Source: JBELHO01 sp042091375 (GTDB taxonomy: Bacteria > Pseudomonadota > Gammaproteobacteria > Enterobacterales > Alteromonadaceae). From it: a stretch of DNA of 64,000 nt. This document shows, piece after piece, positions 1-8,488 of this stretch. The notes below the pieces were generated by a model. It had not been told where the DNA came from, ran no database searches, and saw only the letters and a program-made list of their open reading frames with translations. The DNA lies in assembly GCA_042091375.1 (NCBI GenBank), contig JBELHO010000004.1, forward strand, positions 1-64,000. Reading direction: 5' to 3'. The translations under genes were made by a program, and so were the position numbers. How positions within the stretch are numbered: the first letter of the stretch is position 1; every line of letters starts with the position of its first letter.

Positions 1-207
1 TCAATGATATTTTAATCTTGCCTTTATGTCTCTATGTCTCTATGCCTTTATGCCTAGAACGAAAATCAATGATATTTTAATCTTGCCTTTATGTCTCTAT
101 GTCTCTATGCCTTTATGCCTTTATGCCTTTGTGGCTCTATGCCTTTATGCTTTTACGAATCTGTGACTCTGAGCATCTAAGGCTTTGTGGCTAAATGGTT
201 AAGCGAC
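1..207. repeat. 8-bp-period tandem repeat tract with a 55-bp direct duplication
   Basis: Bases 1-55 recur almost unchanged at 66-120. Inside both copies, and continuing to about 207, the sequence is built of octamers of the type TTTATGCC, TCTATGTC and TTTGTGGC. The units are exact at 88-151 and decay gradually to the right. The period of 8 cannot keep a reading frame and no gene covers the tract. It looks like a variable-number repeat that grew by slippage. Confidence 0.85.
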
Positions 208-675
208 TAATAAAAGCTAACAAATAGTGTTTAAAGCTATACTCAGGCATGATTAATGATAATGACAAACGATGCAATCATTTTATTGGTTTTTCGTGTT
301 CACCTATAAATACTTTAAAACCTTGGATATCTAAGGGTAAGTTTAGTGGTTATTGCAACTTGTCATTGGTCAAATAAAACAGCTTGAGGATAAGGCAATG
401 ATGATGATAATTGTGCGCAGTTGAACAAACTATGTAATGCAGGGGGGCTTATTATTAAAACGATATGAATTGAGTGAAATAGCGTAGCTCATAGCATAAG
501 CAGACTATAAGCTACGCCTTAAATATCACTGTGATTTTGGTTTGTCTTCGACATCCCATTGACTGATAGATAAATATTTCACTTGATGAATAAACGACAC
601 TATCGAACGCCAAAAGTATTGTAAAGTATGGATCATTGCTTTGTGCTCCCAAAGTTTAATTGCTGCCTAGCCAGT
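208..675. other. Intergenic region, no gene seen
   Basis: AT-rich sequence with no convincing coding frame. The only structure noticed is an inverted repeat at 482-517 (8-bp arms GCGTAGCT and AGCTACGC around a 20-nt loop). It has no clear T-run on either side, so it is at best a weak terminator for the minus-strand gene that ends at 676. Confidence 0.5.
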
Positions 676-1185
676 TTAATTGGCGAGTGTTACTAATGTA
701 TTATTGGTGTCTTTGAGTAAATATTTTTTTGCGGTATGTAAATTACTCTGTGTAATTGGGTTACTGTCAATTAATATTGCTGTGGTTAAATCGTCTAAGG
801 CGCCATTGATATCATTTTTCACGTAACGGGAAATGCCGCGATTACTATAACTCAGGGAAGTCAAATACTTGGTCGATTGACGTTGATTTTGTTGTGATTC
901 TATTTGCTTGATAGCTAAAGTACACGCCAATTCTGCTTCATCAATCAAATCACTTTTTAGATAGGCTACGCAAAGGCCAGTGCTAATATCGAATGAGGTT
1001 TGTGTTTGATCATTTGCTGCTAATTTTGCTACACCCTTGCTAAAATTTCCGGCGAGTAACTCCGGGCTTCCCTGCGCATTTTCAATGACGGCAACTTGAA
1101 AAGCTGGGGTTTTTGCCTGCACTTTTACTGAATTTAAGCTGATAAAAGTTAATATTACTAGGTTGATCATTGTCAATTTAAACAT
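676..1185 (-). CDS. Secreted TPR-like protein of unknown function
   Basis: Product of 169 aa. The start at 1185 is chosen because GGAGAG lies just upstream of this ATG. The longer frame to 1215 has no such site and would put a charged stretch before the signal peptide. The N-terminus (MFKLTMINLVILTFISLNS) is a typical Sec signal ending near VQA. The C-terminal half contains a TPR-like helix pair (NRGISRYVKNDINGALDDL) preceded by a possible second, weaker unit. TPR repeats usually mediate protein contacts; no partner is evident. It faces the LysR gene in the same orientation, about 175 bp downstream of it. The function is not recognised. Confidence 0.7.
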   Translation of the reverse strand: MFKLTMINLVILTFISLNSVKVQAKTPAFQVAVIENAQGSPELLAGNFSKGVAKLAANDQTQTSFDISTGLCVAYLKSDLIDEAELACTLAIKQIESQQNQRQSTKYLTSLSYSNRGISRYVKNDINGALDDLTTAILIDSNPITQSNLHTAKKYLLKDTNNTLVTLAN

Positions 1186-1361
1186 CTTAGTCTCTCCATT
1201 CGGTTTGCGTATCAACTTGATACACTTTTAATGTAAGAATTAAACTTGGCTTGGGCAAACGATTAAAATACAGCTGTCGGATGAATAAAATTCAACTGTA
1301 TATAACATTTCAACGACTTACTTCAGTTGATGAGACATATATCGCGTGTATAACTTTATTT

Positions 1362-2246
1362 TTAGGCATATTCACTGAATGTGGTTTTGATCCAATTAGC
1401 AAACAAAGTCAGCTTATAATTATTATCTATGTGCTTGTGATTGACTAAATAATAGCGGTCATTGGTATTGAGCTCGTGGTCAAATAATTTAACTAGCAAC
1501 TCTTCATTAAACCAAGCCTTAGTCATAGGTAAAGGCACTAGGGCTATACCTATACCTTGTTGTGCGGCTTTAACTACACCAAACATGCTATCAAATTGAA
1601 TGATTTGTTTGGGATCAAAGTTATCAATGCCAATTTTGTTTGCCCATTGATGCCATGACCAAGGGCGGGAGCGGTGTAATATTAACGGTGTGTTATTAAG
1701 GGCATTGTAACCAGTGTTTTTCAGTTTCATGTAAAGTTTTTGATTACAAGCAGGCGCGTAGTAAATCGCAAATAACTCTTGTAAAACACTGGCATTGGGG
1801 GTGCCGCTGGATAGAACGATAGACAGATCTGCCAGTGGTGAAGGCTCAGAGCCAGATTTAACGGTATCAAGCTGTAAATCTATTTGAGGCTGCTGTGCCG
1901 ACCATTGGCTGAGCTGTGGAATAAATAATTCATTGGCAAAAAACTCTGGCAAGGTGATGACAATCGTTTGGTTTTGTTTATTACCCGAAAATTGGCTAAT
2001 AGTTGTTTCCAATTTATTAATAATGGGATCAACAGCGAGATAAAATTGTTTACCAGCTTGAGTGAGTTCTATGGTGCGGATACCTCGAATAAATAGTTCA
2101 AAGCCTAATTGCTCTTCAAGTTGTTTTATTTGATGGCTCACAGCTGAAGGTGTAATGAATAGTTGTGTGGCAGCATGTTTAAAGCTCAAACATTTAGCTG
2201 CGACACAAAATGAGCGCAAACCGCGAATAGGAGTTTGAATAGACAT
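1362..2246 (-). CDS. LysR-family transcriptional regulator (GcvA-like)
   Basis: Product of 294 aa, normal length for the family. Residues 1-65 form the winged helix-turn-helix, with the hallmark order AATQLFITPSAVSHQIKQLEEQLG followed by LF.RG.R...LT.AG. The rest is the LysR effector-binding domain. The N-terminus (PIRGLRSFCVAAKCLSFKHAA) most resembles the GcvA subgroup, which includes the glycine-cleavage activator and many amino-acid or beta-lactamase regulators. The target is not adjacent in an obvious divergent pair; the next gene upstream is about 480 bp away. A specific GcvA function cannot be claimed because no glycine-cleavage genes are present. Confidence 0.85.
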   Translation of the reverse strand: MSIQTPIRGLRSFCVAAKCLSFKHAATQLFITPSAVSHQIKQLEEQLGFELFIRGIRTIELTQAGKQFYLAVDPIINKLETTISQFSGNKQNQTIVITLPEFFANELFIPQLSQWSAQQPQIDLQLDTVKSGSEPSPLADLSIVLSSGTPNASVLQELFAIYYAPACNQKLYMKLKNTGYNALNNTPLILHRSRPWSWHQWANKIGIDNFDPKQIIQFDSMFGVVKAAQQGIGIALVPLPMTKAWFNEELLVKLFDHELNTNDRYYLVNHKHIDNNYKLTLFANWIKTTFSEYA

Positions 2247-2725
2247 ATATCAATTACTGTAACGATGACGACAATTCGACAGCAGCAAAACTCAGGCCAT
2301 AAAATTAAATGACTGATTATCTTTGGTATTTATGATTTTTATGGGACTCATTAAACGCTTTTGCGCACTCTTTTGGTGCAGTGTGCTACGGAGGAGCAAC
2401 TAGCCTACAATTGCTGTGAATTTAAATTGTTATTTATATAAAAAAAAGGGCATCAAAGATGCCCTATAAATTACACGTTTACTTCCAGAATCGGGGGAGA
2501 TTCAAAAGCACATTGGCATATTAAGCAATGGTGTTTCAGGCGACAAACGAAATAAATTTACGCGAACACATGAAGTTTTTTCATCTGTTCCATGTTTGTT
2601 GACGAAAATGGTATGTTGCCGCTTGCGATGTGTTGGTGGTTAGACAATATGGCCATATATGGCTTTTCATCTTATTTTTATCTGGTTAGTATAAATACAC
2701 ATTCGTTAAGCTTTTGGAAAGAAAT
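2247..2725. other. Intergenic region with an orphan minus-strand terminator
   Basis: This 479-bp gap contains the strong hairpin at 2448-2464 followed by a T-run in the minus-strand sense. No protein gene lies between it and 2726, so a small minus-strand RNA is possible. On the plus strand a -10-like TATAAA near 2690 may serve the MazG-like gene. Confidence 0.4.
2440..2464 (-). terminator. Intrinsic terminator (orphan)
   Basis: GGGCATC and GATGCCC pair around a 3-nt loop. Read on the minus strand the stem is followed by eight T (A-run at 2440-2447). No annotated minus-strand gene ends here. The LysR gene starts 200 bp further on and would be its downstream neighbour. Confidence 0.7.
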
Positions 2726-3010
2726 ATGAAAATCAATGAAATAGCCAAAAAAAATTATCAATGGGTTGAACAAATGGGCTGGCATAACAAAACGGTTTTA
2801 GAAGCATTAGCTTTAGTTGCCAGTGAAGTCGGTGAGGCGGTTAACGAATGTCGAGGCGAACAACCAAGTGCTGATTTTGCCGAAGAGTTAGCTGATATTA
2901 TCCTTAGAGTGCTTGATATTAGTCATTGGCAAGGCATAGATATGGAGGCAGTGATCATGGCTAAAATGGAAAAAAATCAATCTCGGGGCAACAGAGGAAG
3001 AGTTGTGTAA
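2726..3010 (+). CDS. MazG-like NTP pyrophosphohydrolase-fold protein
   Basis: Product of 94 aa. The start at 2726 is an ATG with GGAAAGA upstream; the in-frame TTG at 2714 overlaps that site and is unlikely. The sequence has the all-alpha MazG/dUTPase-like pattern EVGEAVNEC followed by EELADIILRVLDIS. The glutamates and the aspartate of the E..E...E..D type motif coordinate Mg2+ in this superfamily. Such single-domain proteins hydrolyse nucleoside triphosphates or remain uncharacterised. The substrate cannot be told from sequence. The C-terminus KMEKNQSRGNRGR is also typical of this small family. Confidence 0.8.
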   Translation: MKINEIAKKNYQWVEQMGWHNKTVLEALALVASEVGEAVNECRGEQPSADFAEELADIILRVLDISHWQGIDMEAVIMAKMEKNQSRGNRGRVV

Positions 3011-3592
3011 CTCATTGGTGACAATTACCAAACTTATTGCCAACACCCCAACATTAATACAAAAATATTATTACCACAACGAAATGACATAACACATTCA
3101 TCTGTTCAAATATTAAATAACTGATTATTGATGTGGATCCTTATTATCGATTAATATGGTCCTAGCTGATTGAAACCAGCAGAGGAAAAGTTTGCATAGC
3201 ATTGAGTATAAGCTGACTCAGTATAAGCCATATTACTGAGATAAATTCTACCGAGTTTGCTGTTGTTGACAAGTTGAACCAAGCAATTTTACTTTTCAAA
3301 TGACCTTTCAAGATTACTTTGCCACTTGATCTAAATATGTCGTGGGTTTTGCGCTTATATCAGGTTAATTGATTTGATACTGTTATCGTTATTACCTTTA
3401 TTTGCACAATGCAAAACACTAGTTTTTTTTCTAAATATATTGTATTACAACTTGTCTTTTTATCATCAAAAATAAATTAAAAAGTTGATTTTAATTGCTT
3501 TTTATTTTGTCCTTTGCGTTTGGAATCATATTTGCATCGTTGCTTTTAACTAGTTCAATTTGAACCTAGTTCACAACCAGTGGTGAAACATC
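3011..3592. other. Intergenic region ending in a sigma-54 type promoter
   Basis: No coding frame or RNA was recognised in this 582-bp AT-rich gap. Its one clear signal is the -24/-12 element at 3520-3536 in front of the next gene. Confidence 0.5.
3520..3536 (+). promoter_or_regulatory. Sigma-54 type -24/-12 promoter
   Basis: TTGGAATCATATTTGCA places GG at 3522-3523 and GC at 3534-3535, exactly 10 nt apart, matching the TGGCAC-N5-TTGCA layout. Transcription would start near 3547, giving a leader of about 45 nt before the ATG at 3593. Confidence 0.6.
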
Positions 3593-4369
3593 ATGAATAT
3601 AATTTGTAGAGTCTTGTTATTCGCTTTAGCTTTATTAACTACACAGGTTAAAGCCAGTTATATTTTATTGTTAGGTGACGATTATTCGGAAACGATTATT
3701 GCACCATATCTGACAAATAACGGTCACCAAGTTACGATTGACGGCATTTATTATGAGTGGGACGGCGACATACCCAGTGAAACCGAAGTGATCATCTACT
3801 TAAACGGTTATGATTATGGCTATGATCTAGGGGAATATGGCGATGCGCTTGCCGCTAATAACGCTATATTGGATTTTGTTGCTGGTGGTGGCGGACTTAT
3901 TTTTACTGAATGGTATGCTTACGATGAAAAAACTGAGCCCGTCGATGCATTAATGCCGGTGACCTATAACGGTGACTATTATTATCAGGCGTCTTGGTAT
4001 GTCTCTGCAGGACAACACAACCATTTTTTGCTGGAAGATTTGTTGTCTACTGAATTCGTTGAAGGAGATGGTTCAGAAGATACCTACTCTGATGTGGTGA
4101 CTCGCTCTGGTACTCATGTGGTGATGGACGATGGCAATGGCATTCCTTTACTTTCCTACACTGACCAACACGGTGGTAAAGTGATCCACATCAACGACGG
4201 TATGAGCTACGATGACGAGATCAGTAACGAGATATTGTCAATCATAAATCGATCAGTTATGTATGCCGCCCAACCACCTATTTCAGTGACTGAGCCTCCA
4301 GTGATTATTTTTATTGGCACCGCACTATTTTTATTGATAATACGAAAAAAAATAAATATTCAATGTTGA
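3593..4369 (+). CDS. Secreted PEP-CTERM-like protein, possible ThuA/GATase-like fold
   Basis: Product of 258 aa with a signal peptide (residues 1-21, ending VKA). The body is acidic and Tyr/Asp-rich, with a GGGGLIFTEW segment after a predicted strand, reminiscent of ThuA-like or glutamine-amidotransferase-like folds; no catalytic triad is evident. The C-terminus is a variant of the exosortase sorting signal: TEPP, one hydrophobic helix (VIIFIGTALFLLI), then a basic RKK tail. PEP-CTERM tails are recognised by an exosortase, cleaved and linked to the envelope. No exosortase gene lies in the window. The upstream sigma-54 element is shared with other PEP-CTERM genes here. Confidence 0.65.
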   Translation: MNIICRVLLFALALLTTQVKASYILLLGDDYSETIIAPYLTNNGHQVTIDGIYYEWDGDIPSETEVIIYLNGYDYGYDLGEYGDALAANNAILDFVAGGGGLIFTEWYAYDEKTEPVDALMPVTYNGDYYYQASWYVSAGQHNHFLLEDLLSTEFVEGDGSEDTYSDVVTRSGTHVVMDDGNGIPLLSYTDQHGGKVIHINDGMSYDDEISNEILSIINRSVMYAAQPPISVTEPPVIIFIGTALFLLIIRKKINIQC

Positions 4370-4567
4370 ATCTTAGCTGAGCCGGTAAATCTCTATTGGC
4401 AATCAACGGTCACTAACAACTGAGTATACATATGCAACCTTAGTGATTTTTTACAGTTTTCATCACTAATATTCAGGCTTTTCCGCCGCCAATTGCAAAT
4501 ATTATGATGGTTGGTTATTGCTATTTTTGCTATAGTTTTCAATTATCAGTGAACTTGGAATGAATGA

Positions 4568-5908
4568 ATGAAAAGTGTTGAAATGAATTTTGATGGGTTG
4601 GTTGGTCCAACTCATAATTACGCTGGATTATCTGAAGGTAATGTGGCTTCATTGACGAATGCTAACGAATGCTCAAATCCCAAACAAGCGGCTTTGCAGG
4701 GGTTGAAGAAAATGAAAGCATTGCACGATATGGGATTGGCACAAGGGGTTTTTGCGCCTCAAGAGCGACCTGATATTTACACCCTACGGAGATTGGGCTT
4801 TCAAGGTACTGATGGCCAAGTATTAGAGGCTGCATTCAAAGCATCTCCAGCACTGCTAGCAGCCTGTTGTTCAGCGTCAACTATGTGGACAGCCAACGCC
4901 GCCACGGTTTCACCTTCTGCAGATACCACAGATAACAAAGTGCACTTTACCGCCGCTAACTTAGCCAATAAGTTTCATCGCTCCCTAGAACCAACGACAA
5001 CCAGTAATATTCTGCGCGCTATGTTTGCTGATCAACAATACTTTGTGCATCACCAACACCTCAACGACAATGAGCACTTTGGCGATGAGGGCGCGGCTAA
5101 TCACACCCGTTTATGCCAAGACTATGGTCAACAAGGTATTGAAATATTTACTTACGGCCGATATGCGTTTAACCGCAATAAACCAACACCAGTTAAATTT
5201 CCTGCGAGACAGACGTTTGAAGCCAGTCAAGCTATCGCCAGATTACATGGACTACCTGAAGAAAACGCTGTGTTTGTTCAACAAAACCCAGATGTTATCG
5301 ATCAAGGTGTATTTCACAATGATGTTATTGGCGTTGGTAATCAAAACGTATTGTTTTATCACCAGCAAGCGTATTTAAATACCTCGGATTTTGTTGATGA
5401 AGTGTCTCGAAAATTCAAGGGCGACAAGTTGCATTTTATTGAAGTCAAAACCGATCAAGTCAGTATTCAAGATGCCGTTAATACCTATTTATTCAACACC
5501 CAGATAGTCACCTTAAACGACAATTCTATGGCTGTTATTGCACCTATGCATTGCCGTGAAAACAAAAATGTTTACAATTATTTACAGAGCGTTATCGCCG
5601 ATGATTCACCTATTGATCACGTTGAGTTTTTTGATGTTAACGAGAGCATGAAAAATGGTGGTGGTCCTGCTTGTTTGCGTTTACGAGTGGCAATGACCGA
5701 AGCTGAAATACAAGCGGTAAATCCAGCCTGTGTATTGACCGAACAGCTATATACTACACTTGTTAGTTGGGTAAACACACATTATCGCGATAGGCTAGTC
5801 GTCGATGACTTAAGAGATCCGTCGTTGTTGGTTGAATCGCGTACCGCTTTAGATCAATTAACGCAGATACTATCACTGGGCTCTGTGTATCGATTTCAAC
5901 AACAGTAA
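4568..5908 (+). CDS. astB: N-succinylarginine dihydrolase
   Basis: Product of 446 aa, the usual length. AstB hydrolyses N2-succinylarginine to succinylornithine, ammonia and CO2, the second step of the arginine succinyltransferase pathway in the cytosol. The diagnostic N-terminus FDGLVGPTHNYAGLS is present, and the catalytic cysteine lies at about residue 369 in NGGGPACLRLRV. The gene stands alone: no astA, astC, astD or astE is adjacent, whereas in enterobacteria these form one operon. The other ast genes are presumably elsewhere. A terminator-like hairpin follows at 5953. Confidence 0.96.
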   Translation: MKSVEMNFDGLVGPTHNYAGLSEGNVASLTNANECSNPKQAALQGLKKMKALHDMGLAQGVFAPQERPDIYTLRRLGFQGTDGQVLEAAFKASPALLAACCSASTMWTANAATVSPSADTTDNKVHFTAANLANKFHRSLEPTTTSNILRAMFADQQYFVHHQHLNDNEHFGDEGAANHTRLCQDYGQQGIEIFTYGRYAFNRNKPTPVKFPARQTFEASQAIARLHGLPEENAVFVQQNPDVIDQGVFHNDVIGVGNQNVLFYHQQAYLNTSDFVDEVSRKFKGDKLHFIEVKTDQVSIQDAVNTYLFNTQIVTLNDNSMAVIAPMHCRENKNVYNYLQSVIADDSPIDHVEFFDVNESMKNGGGPACLRLRVAMTEAEIQAVNPACVLTEQLYTTLVSWVNTHYRDRLVVDDLRDPSLLVESRTALDQLTQILSLGSVYRFQQQ

Positions 5909-5952
5909 GCCGCTCGATCCCAGCTAGTATTGTGCTGGTTTACTTTTTATCT

Positions 5953-6008
5953 GAGCCTATTGAGGGAGTATCTAAAATCAATAGGCTCAACTGATACAGC
6001 TTTTTTTT
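5953..6008 (+). terminator. Probable astB terminator
   Basis: An 11-bp perfect inverted repeat (GAGCCTATTGA at 5953-5963 and TCAATAGGCTC at 5978-5988) is followed 12 nt later by a run of eight T. The gap between stem and T-run is longer than ideal. Confidence 0.5.
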
Positions 6009-6225
6009 AATTGCTGGCGACTCAATAATAAATAGTGACTATGGGTAATTTAGGTATGTTGTTAGTCACTAGTCAAGTTCTAATCAATGTTTTCCCCACC
6101 ATAGTGATCAGGCTTTAATTCGCCTGAACAATAGTATAAAACCCATTAAAAACTGAGATTGAACACTATGTTTGCAGATCATCATGACAGCAAACAGTGT
6201 AAAAATTATTGTATTCTAAAATAAA
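6009..6225. other. Intergenic part, nothing recognised
   Basis: Non-coding sequence between the astB terminator and the metal-responsive operators in front of the L31 paralogue. No additional structure was seen. Confidence 0.4.
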
Positions 6226-6240
6226 TAATAATCATTATCA
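6226..6240. promoter_or_regulatory. Fur-like box
   Basis: TAATAATCATTATCA differs at one position from the 7-1-7 Fur consensus TGATAATNATTATCA. It lies 60 bp before the L31 start and 20 bp upstream of the Zur-like box, so the promoter may respond to iron as well as zinc. Confidence 0.45.
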
Positions 6241-6260
6241 TTTACATTGTGGTGGTTGAT

Positions 6261-6275
6261 TGTTATATTATCACA
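6261..6275. promoter_or_regulatory. Zur-like operator
   Basis: TGTTATATTATCACA matches the gammaproteobacterial Zur core TGTTATANTATAACA with a single mismatch. It sits 25 bp upstream of the start codon of a zinc-free L31 paralogue, a classical Zur target, so repression under zinc-replete conditions is expected. Confidence 0.75.
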
Positions 6276-6299
6276 ATATTAAATTTTTCAGAGAAAACA

Positions 6300-6554
6300 A
6301 TGAAACAAGGCATACACCCCGAATACAACCAAGTAATTTTCCATGATACATCAGCAAATAAATCATTCATGATCCGTTCTACCTATACCTCTAAGCAAAC
6401 CATGAAATGGCATGATGGCAAAGACTACCCTGTCTGTTACTTAGATGTATCAAGTGAAACGCATCCGTTTTATACCGGCAAGCAAACTCAAGCCAAGTCT
6501 GATGGTCGCATTGCTAAATTTAATGAAAAGTTCAAAATCACTAGATCTAAATAA
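6300..6554 (+). CDS. rpmE2: Type B 50S ribosomal protein L31
   Basis: Product of 84 aa; the start at 6300 gives MKQGIHPEYNQVIFHD, the standard N-terminus of this family, after a GAG-type ribosome site. It lacks the CxxC zinc ribbon of the zinc-containing L31, which is the defining difference. Type B L31 replaces the zinc form on ribosomes during zinc starvation and so frees zinc. The Zur-like box upstream supports this control. The gene is followed after 21 nt by the L36 paralogue, a common pair (ykgM-ykgO in E. coli). Confidence 0.95.
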   Translation: MKQGIHPEYNQVIFHDTSANKSFMIRSTYTSKQTMKWHDGKDYPVCYLDVSSETHPFYTGKQTQAKSDGRIAKFNEKFKITRSK

Positions 6555-6575
6555 ACAGACAAAGAGGAGAGAAAG

Positions 6576-6719
6576 ATGAAAGTACTTAGTTCATTAAAAT
6601 CAGCCAAAACCAGACATCCTGGTTGCCAAGTTGTAAAAAGACGCGGAAGAGTTTACGTGATTTGTAAAGAAAACCCTCGCTTTAAAGCGGTGCAAGGCAA
6701 AGCCAAAAAGCACAAATAA
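6576..6719 (+). CDS. rpmJ2: Type B 50S ribosomal protein L36
   Basis: Short gene of 47 aa beginning MKVLSSLKSAKTRHPG and containing VVKRRGRVYVICKENPRFK, typical of the alternative L36 (YkgO type). Only two cysteines remain, so the four-ligand zinc site of normal L36 is absent. GAGGAGAG precedes the ATG at a good distance. It is 21 nt downstream of rpmE2 and surely co-transcribed under the Zur-like operator. At this length it is easily missed by ORF callers. Confidence 0.95.
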   Translation: MKVLSSLKSAKTRHPGCQVVKRRGRVYVICKENPRFKAVQGKAKKHK

Positions 6720-6890
6720 TAGGGTGCATTGTAACTAATTGACACAAGGAAGTGTTGATCTTGTAGATCTGATATCTGTGCAAGGATAAAACTAGGTTTG
6801 TACCAGCGAATAATTTCAAAATTACTGTACAGTGCAAATACTATTCAAGTTCTGTGCAAATACTATTTAAGTACGATACACATACTAATC

Positions 6891-6924
6891 AAAGGCTTTT
6901 AACGGACTGACGTTAAAAGCCTTT
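6891..6924 (-). terminator. Terminator hairpin downstream of the dihydroorotase gene
   Basis: A perfect 13-bp stem (AAAGGCTTTTAAC and GTTAAAAGCCTTT) around an 8-nt loop lies between the converging L36 and dihydroorotase genes. It can stop transcription from either side, but lies closest to the minus-strand stop at 6938. Confidence 0.75.
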
Positions 6925-6937
6925 GTTGGTTATTATT

Positions 6938-8284
6938 CTACTGCACTGACTTTTGCGAAAAAATAAGTCGCTGCGCTGCACTAGGTTGTTCAATAATATT
7001 ACTGCCATCGAATACTTGCTGGCCATTGACCCAAGTACCTTGAATTTTTGATGAAAAAGTATGTCCATCAAATGGCGTCCACTGACAATGGTATCTGCTA
7101 TTTTTATGATCAGTGACTGTAGCACCATTGCGATCAATTAACACTAAATCGGCAAAATACCCCTCGCGAATATAACCGCGCTCATTAATCTTGTATCTAA
7201 TAGCTGGATTGTGCGCAGTCTTTTCTACTACTTGTGCAAGGCTTAAACGTTTGTGCTTAACATGATCAAGTAAAGATAGTAAGGCACTTTCCACTAACGG
7301 CAAACCCGCTGGAGCACTGCTGTAATCGAGCTGTTTTTCTGCCCAAGTATGGGGAGCATGATCGGTAGCAATAATATCAATTTGACCTGTGTGGAGTGCT
7401 TGTATAAGCGCTTGTTGATCAGCACTGGTTTTAATTGCCGGGTTACATTTGATTAAATTTCCCAGTGTTTGGTAATCTTGGTCATTAAACCACAAATGAT
7501 GAACACAGGCTTCAGCAGTGATTTGTTTACCGGCAATAGGGCCTTTGTTAAATAAGCTCAATTCTTTGGCGGTGGTAATGTGCAATACATGTAATTGAGT
7601 ACCAAATTTTTTAGCTAAATTTACCGCATAAGAAGACGATGCGTAGCAACAACTTTCATCTCGAATGAGCGGATGATCCTCAATGGTTATTGCTTGTTTT
7701 GTTTGTTTAAGTCGCTTGAGGTTATCGTCGATGATCGGACTACTTTCGCAGTGGGTGACTATTAAGGTTGGACTTTGTTGAAAAATGGCATCTAATGCTT
7801 GCGGGTGTTCAACTAATAAGTCGCCAGTTGAAGCCCCCATAAACACTTTTACCCCACAATGCTTTTCGGGATCTAGGGCTTTAATTTGTTCTATATTGGA
7901 CTCTGTAGCGCCCAAGTAAAAGGAATAATTAGCCAGAGACTGAGTGTTAGCAATGGCAAATTTTGCTTCCAAGGCATCAATTGTGGTTGTTGCTGGAGTC
8001 ACATTGGGCATTTCCATATAGCTGGTAATACCGCCGGCAACCGCCGCCCTTGACTCACTGTGGATATTGCCCTTGTGAGTTAAACCGGGCTCGCGAAAAT
8101 GCACTTGATCATCAATCATCCCAGGCAGTAAATAACAGCCTTGGGCATCGATAATAACATCTTTATTTGTCGCTGTTATTTCAGTATCAATTTTTTCAAT
8201 TCGCTCTCCAGTGAGCCTTAGATCGGCGACAAACTCTTTGCCTTCGTTAACTATATAAGCTTGTTTGAACAGTGTACTTTTCAT
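6938..8284 (-). CDS. Dihydroorotase paralogue (PyrC2/PyrQ-like)
   Basis: Product of 448 aa of the amidohydrolase superfamily, long-form dihydroorotase, which interconverts carbamoyl-aspartate and dihydroorotate in pyrimidine synthesis. Visible metal-site elements are the carbamylatable lysine in GVKVFMGAST, histidines in VTHCES and LHVLHITT, and the catalytic aspartate in ATDHAPHT. The first ligand motif, normally HxH, reads DDQVHFREPG, with Gln60 in place of the first histidine. Such paralogues are known in zinc-starvation regulons (for example in Pseudomonas). It follows the DUF1826 gene by 204 bp in the same direction, behind a Zur-like operator. A role as the zinc-sparing enzyme is inferred. 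Confidence 0.85.
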   Translation of the reverse strand: MKSTLFKQAYIVNEGKEFVADLRLTGERIEKIDTEITATNKDVIIDAQGCYLLPGMIDDQVHFREPGLTHKGNIHSESRAAVAGGITSYMEMPNVTPATTTIDALEAKFAIANTQSLANYSFYLGATESNIEQIKALDPEKHCGVKVFMGASTGDLLVEHPQALDAIFQQSPTLIVTHCESSPIIDDNLKRLKQTKQAITIEDHPLIRDESCCYASSSYAVNLAKKFGTQLHVLHITTAKELSLFNKGPIAGKQITAEACVHHLWFNDQDYQTLGNLIKCNPAIKTSADQQALIQALHTGQIDIIATDHAPHTWAEKQLDYSSAPAGLPLVESALLSLLDHVKHKRLSLAQVVEKTAHNPAIRYKINERGYIREGYFADLVLIDRNGATVTDHKNSRYHCQWTPFDGHTFSSKIQGTWVNGQQVFDGSNIIEQPSAAQRLIFSQKSVQ

Positions 8285-8332
8285 GATTAAATACCATTTT
8301 TTAAAATGTTATAGACGAATAAAAAGCAAAGT

Positions 8333-8348
8333 ATTTGCATCTGCAAAT
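8333..8348. promoter_or_regulatory. Palindrome upstream of the dihydroorotase gene
   Basis: ATTTGCA-TC-TGCAAAT is a perfect inverted repeat 49 bp upstream of the dihydroorotase ATG. It could be an operator; it does not resemble a Zur box. A lone Zur half-site (TGTTATA) lies at about 8308. Confidence 0.3.
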
Positions 8349-8488
8349 GATTTGCTGTGTTGAAAACGGTAAAAGCAGCCAGTGGAATTTTATCTTGTTG
8401 GTTATTTTGACTTGCTATTTAATACTTCTGCGCTGCTCTTTAAGGCTAGGAGATAAACATGGTCTATCACTCAGTAAATACTGGGTAA

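Noticed and set aside
1251..1448. 65-aa plus-strand frame at the end of the LysR gene
   Set aside because: It overlaps the 3' end of the LysR gene on the other strand and has no ribosome site or recognised domain.
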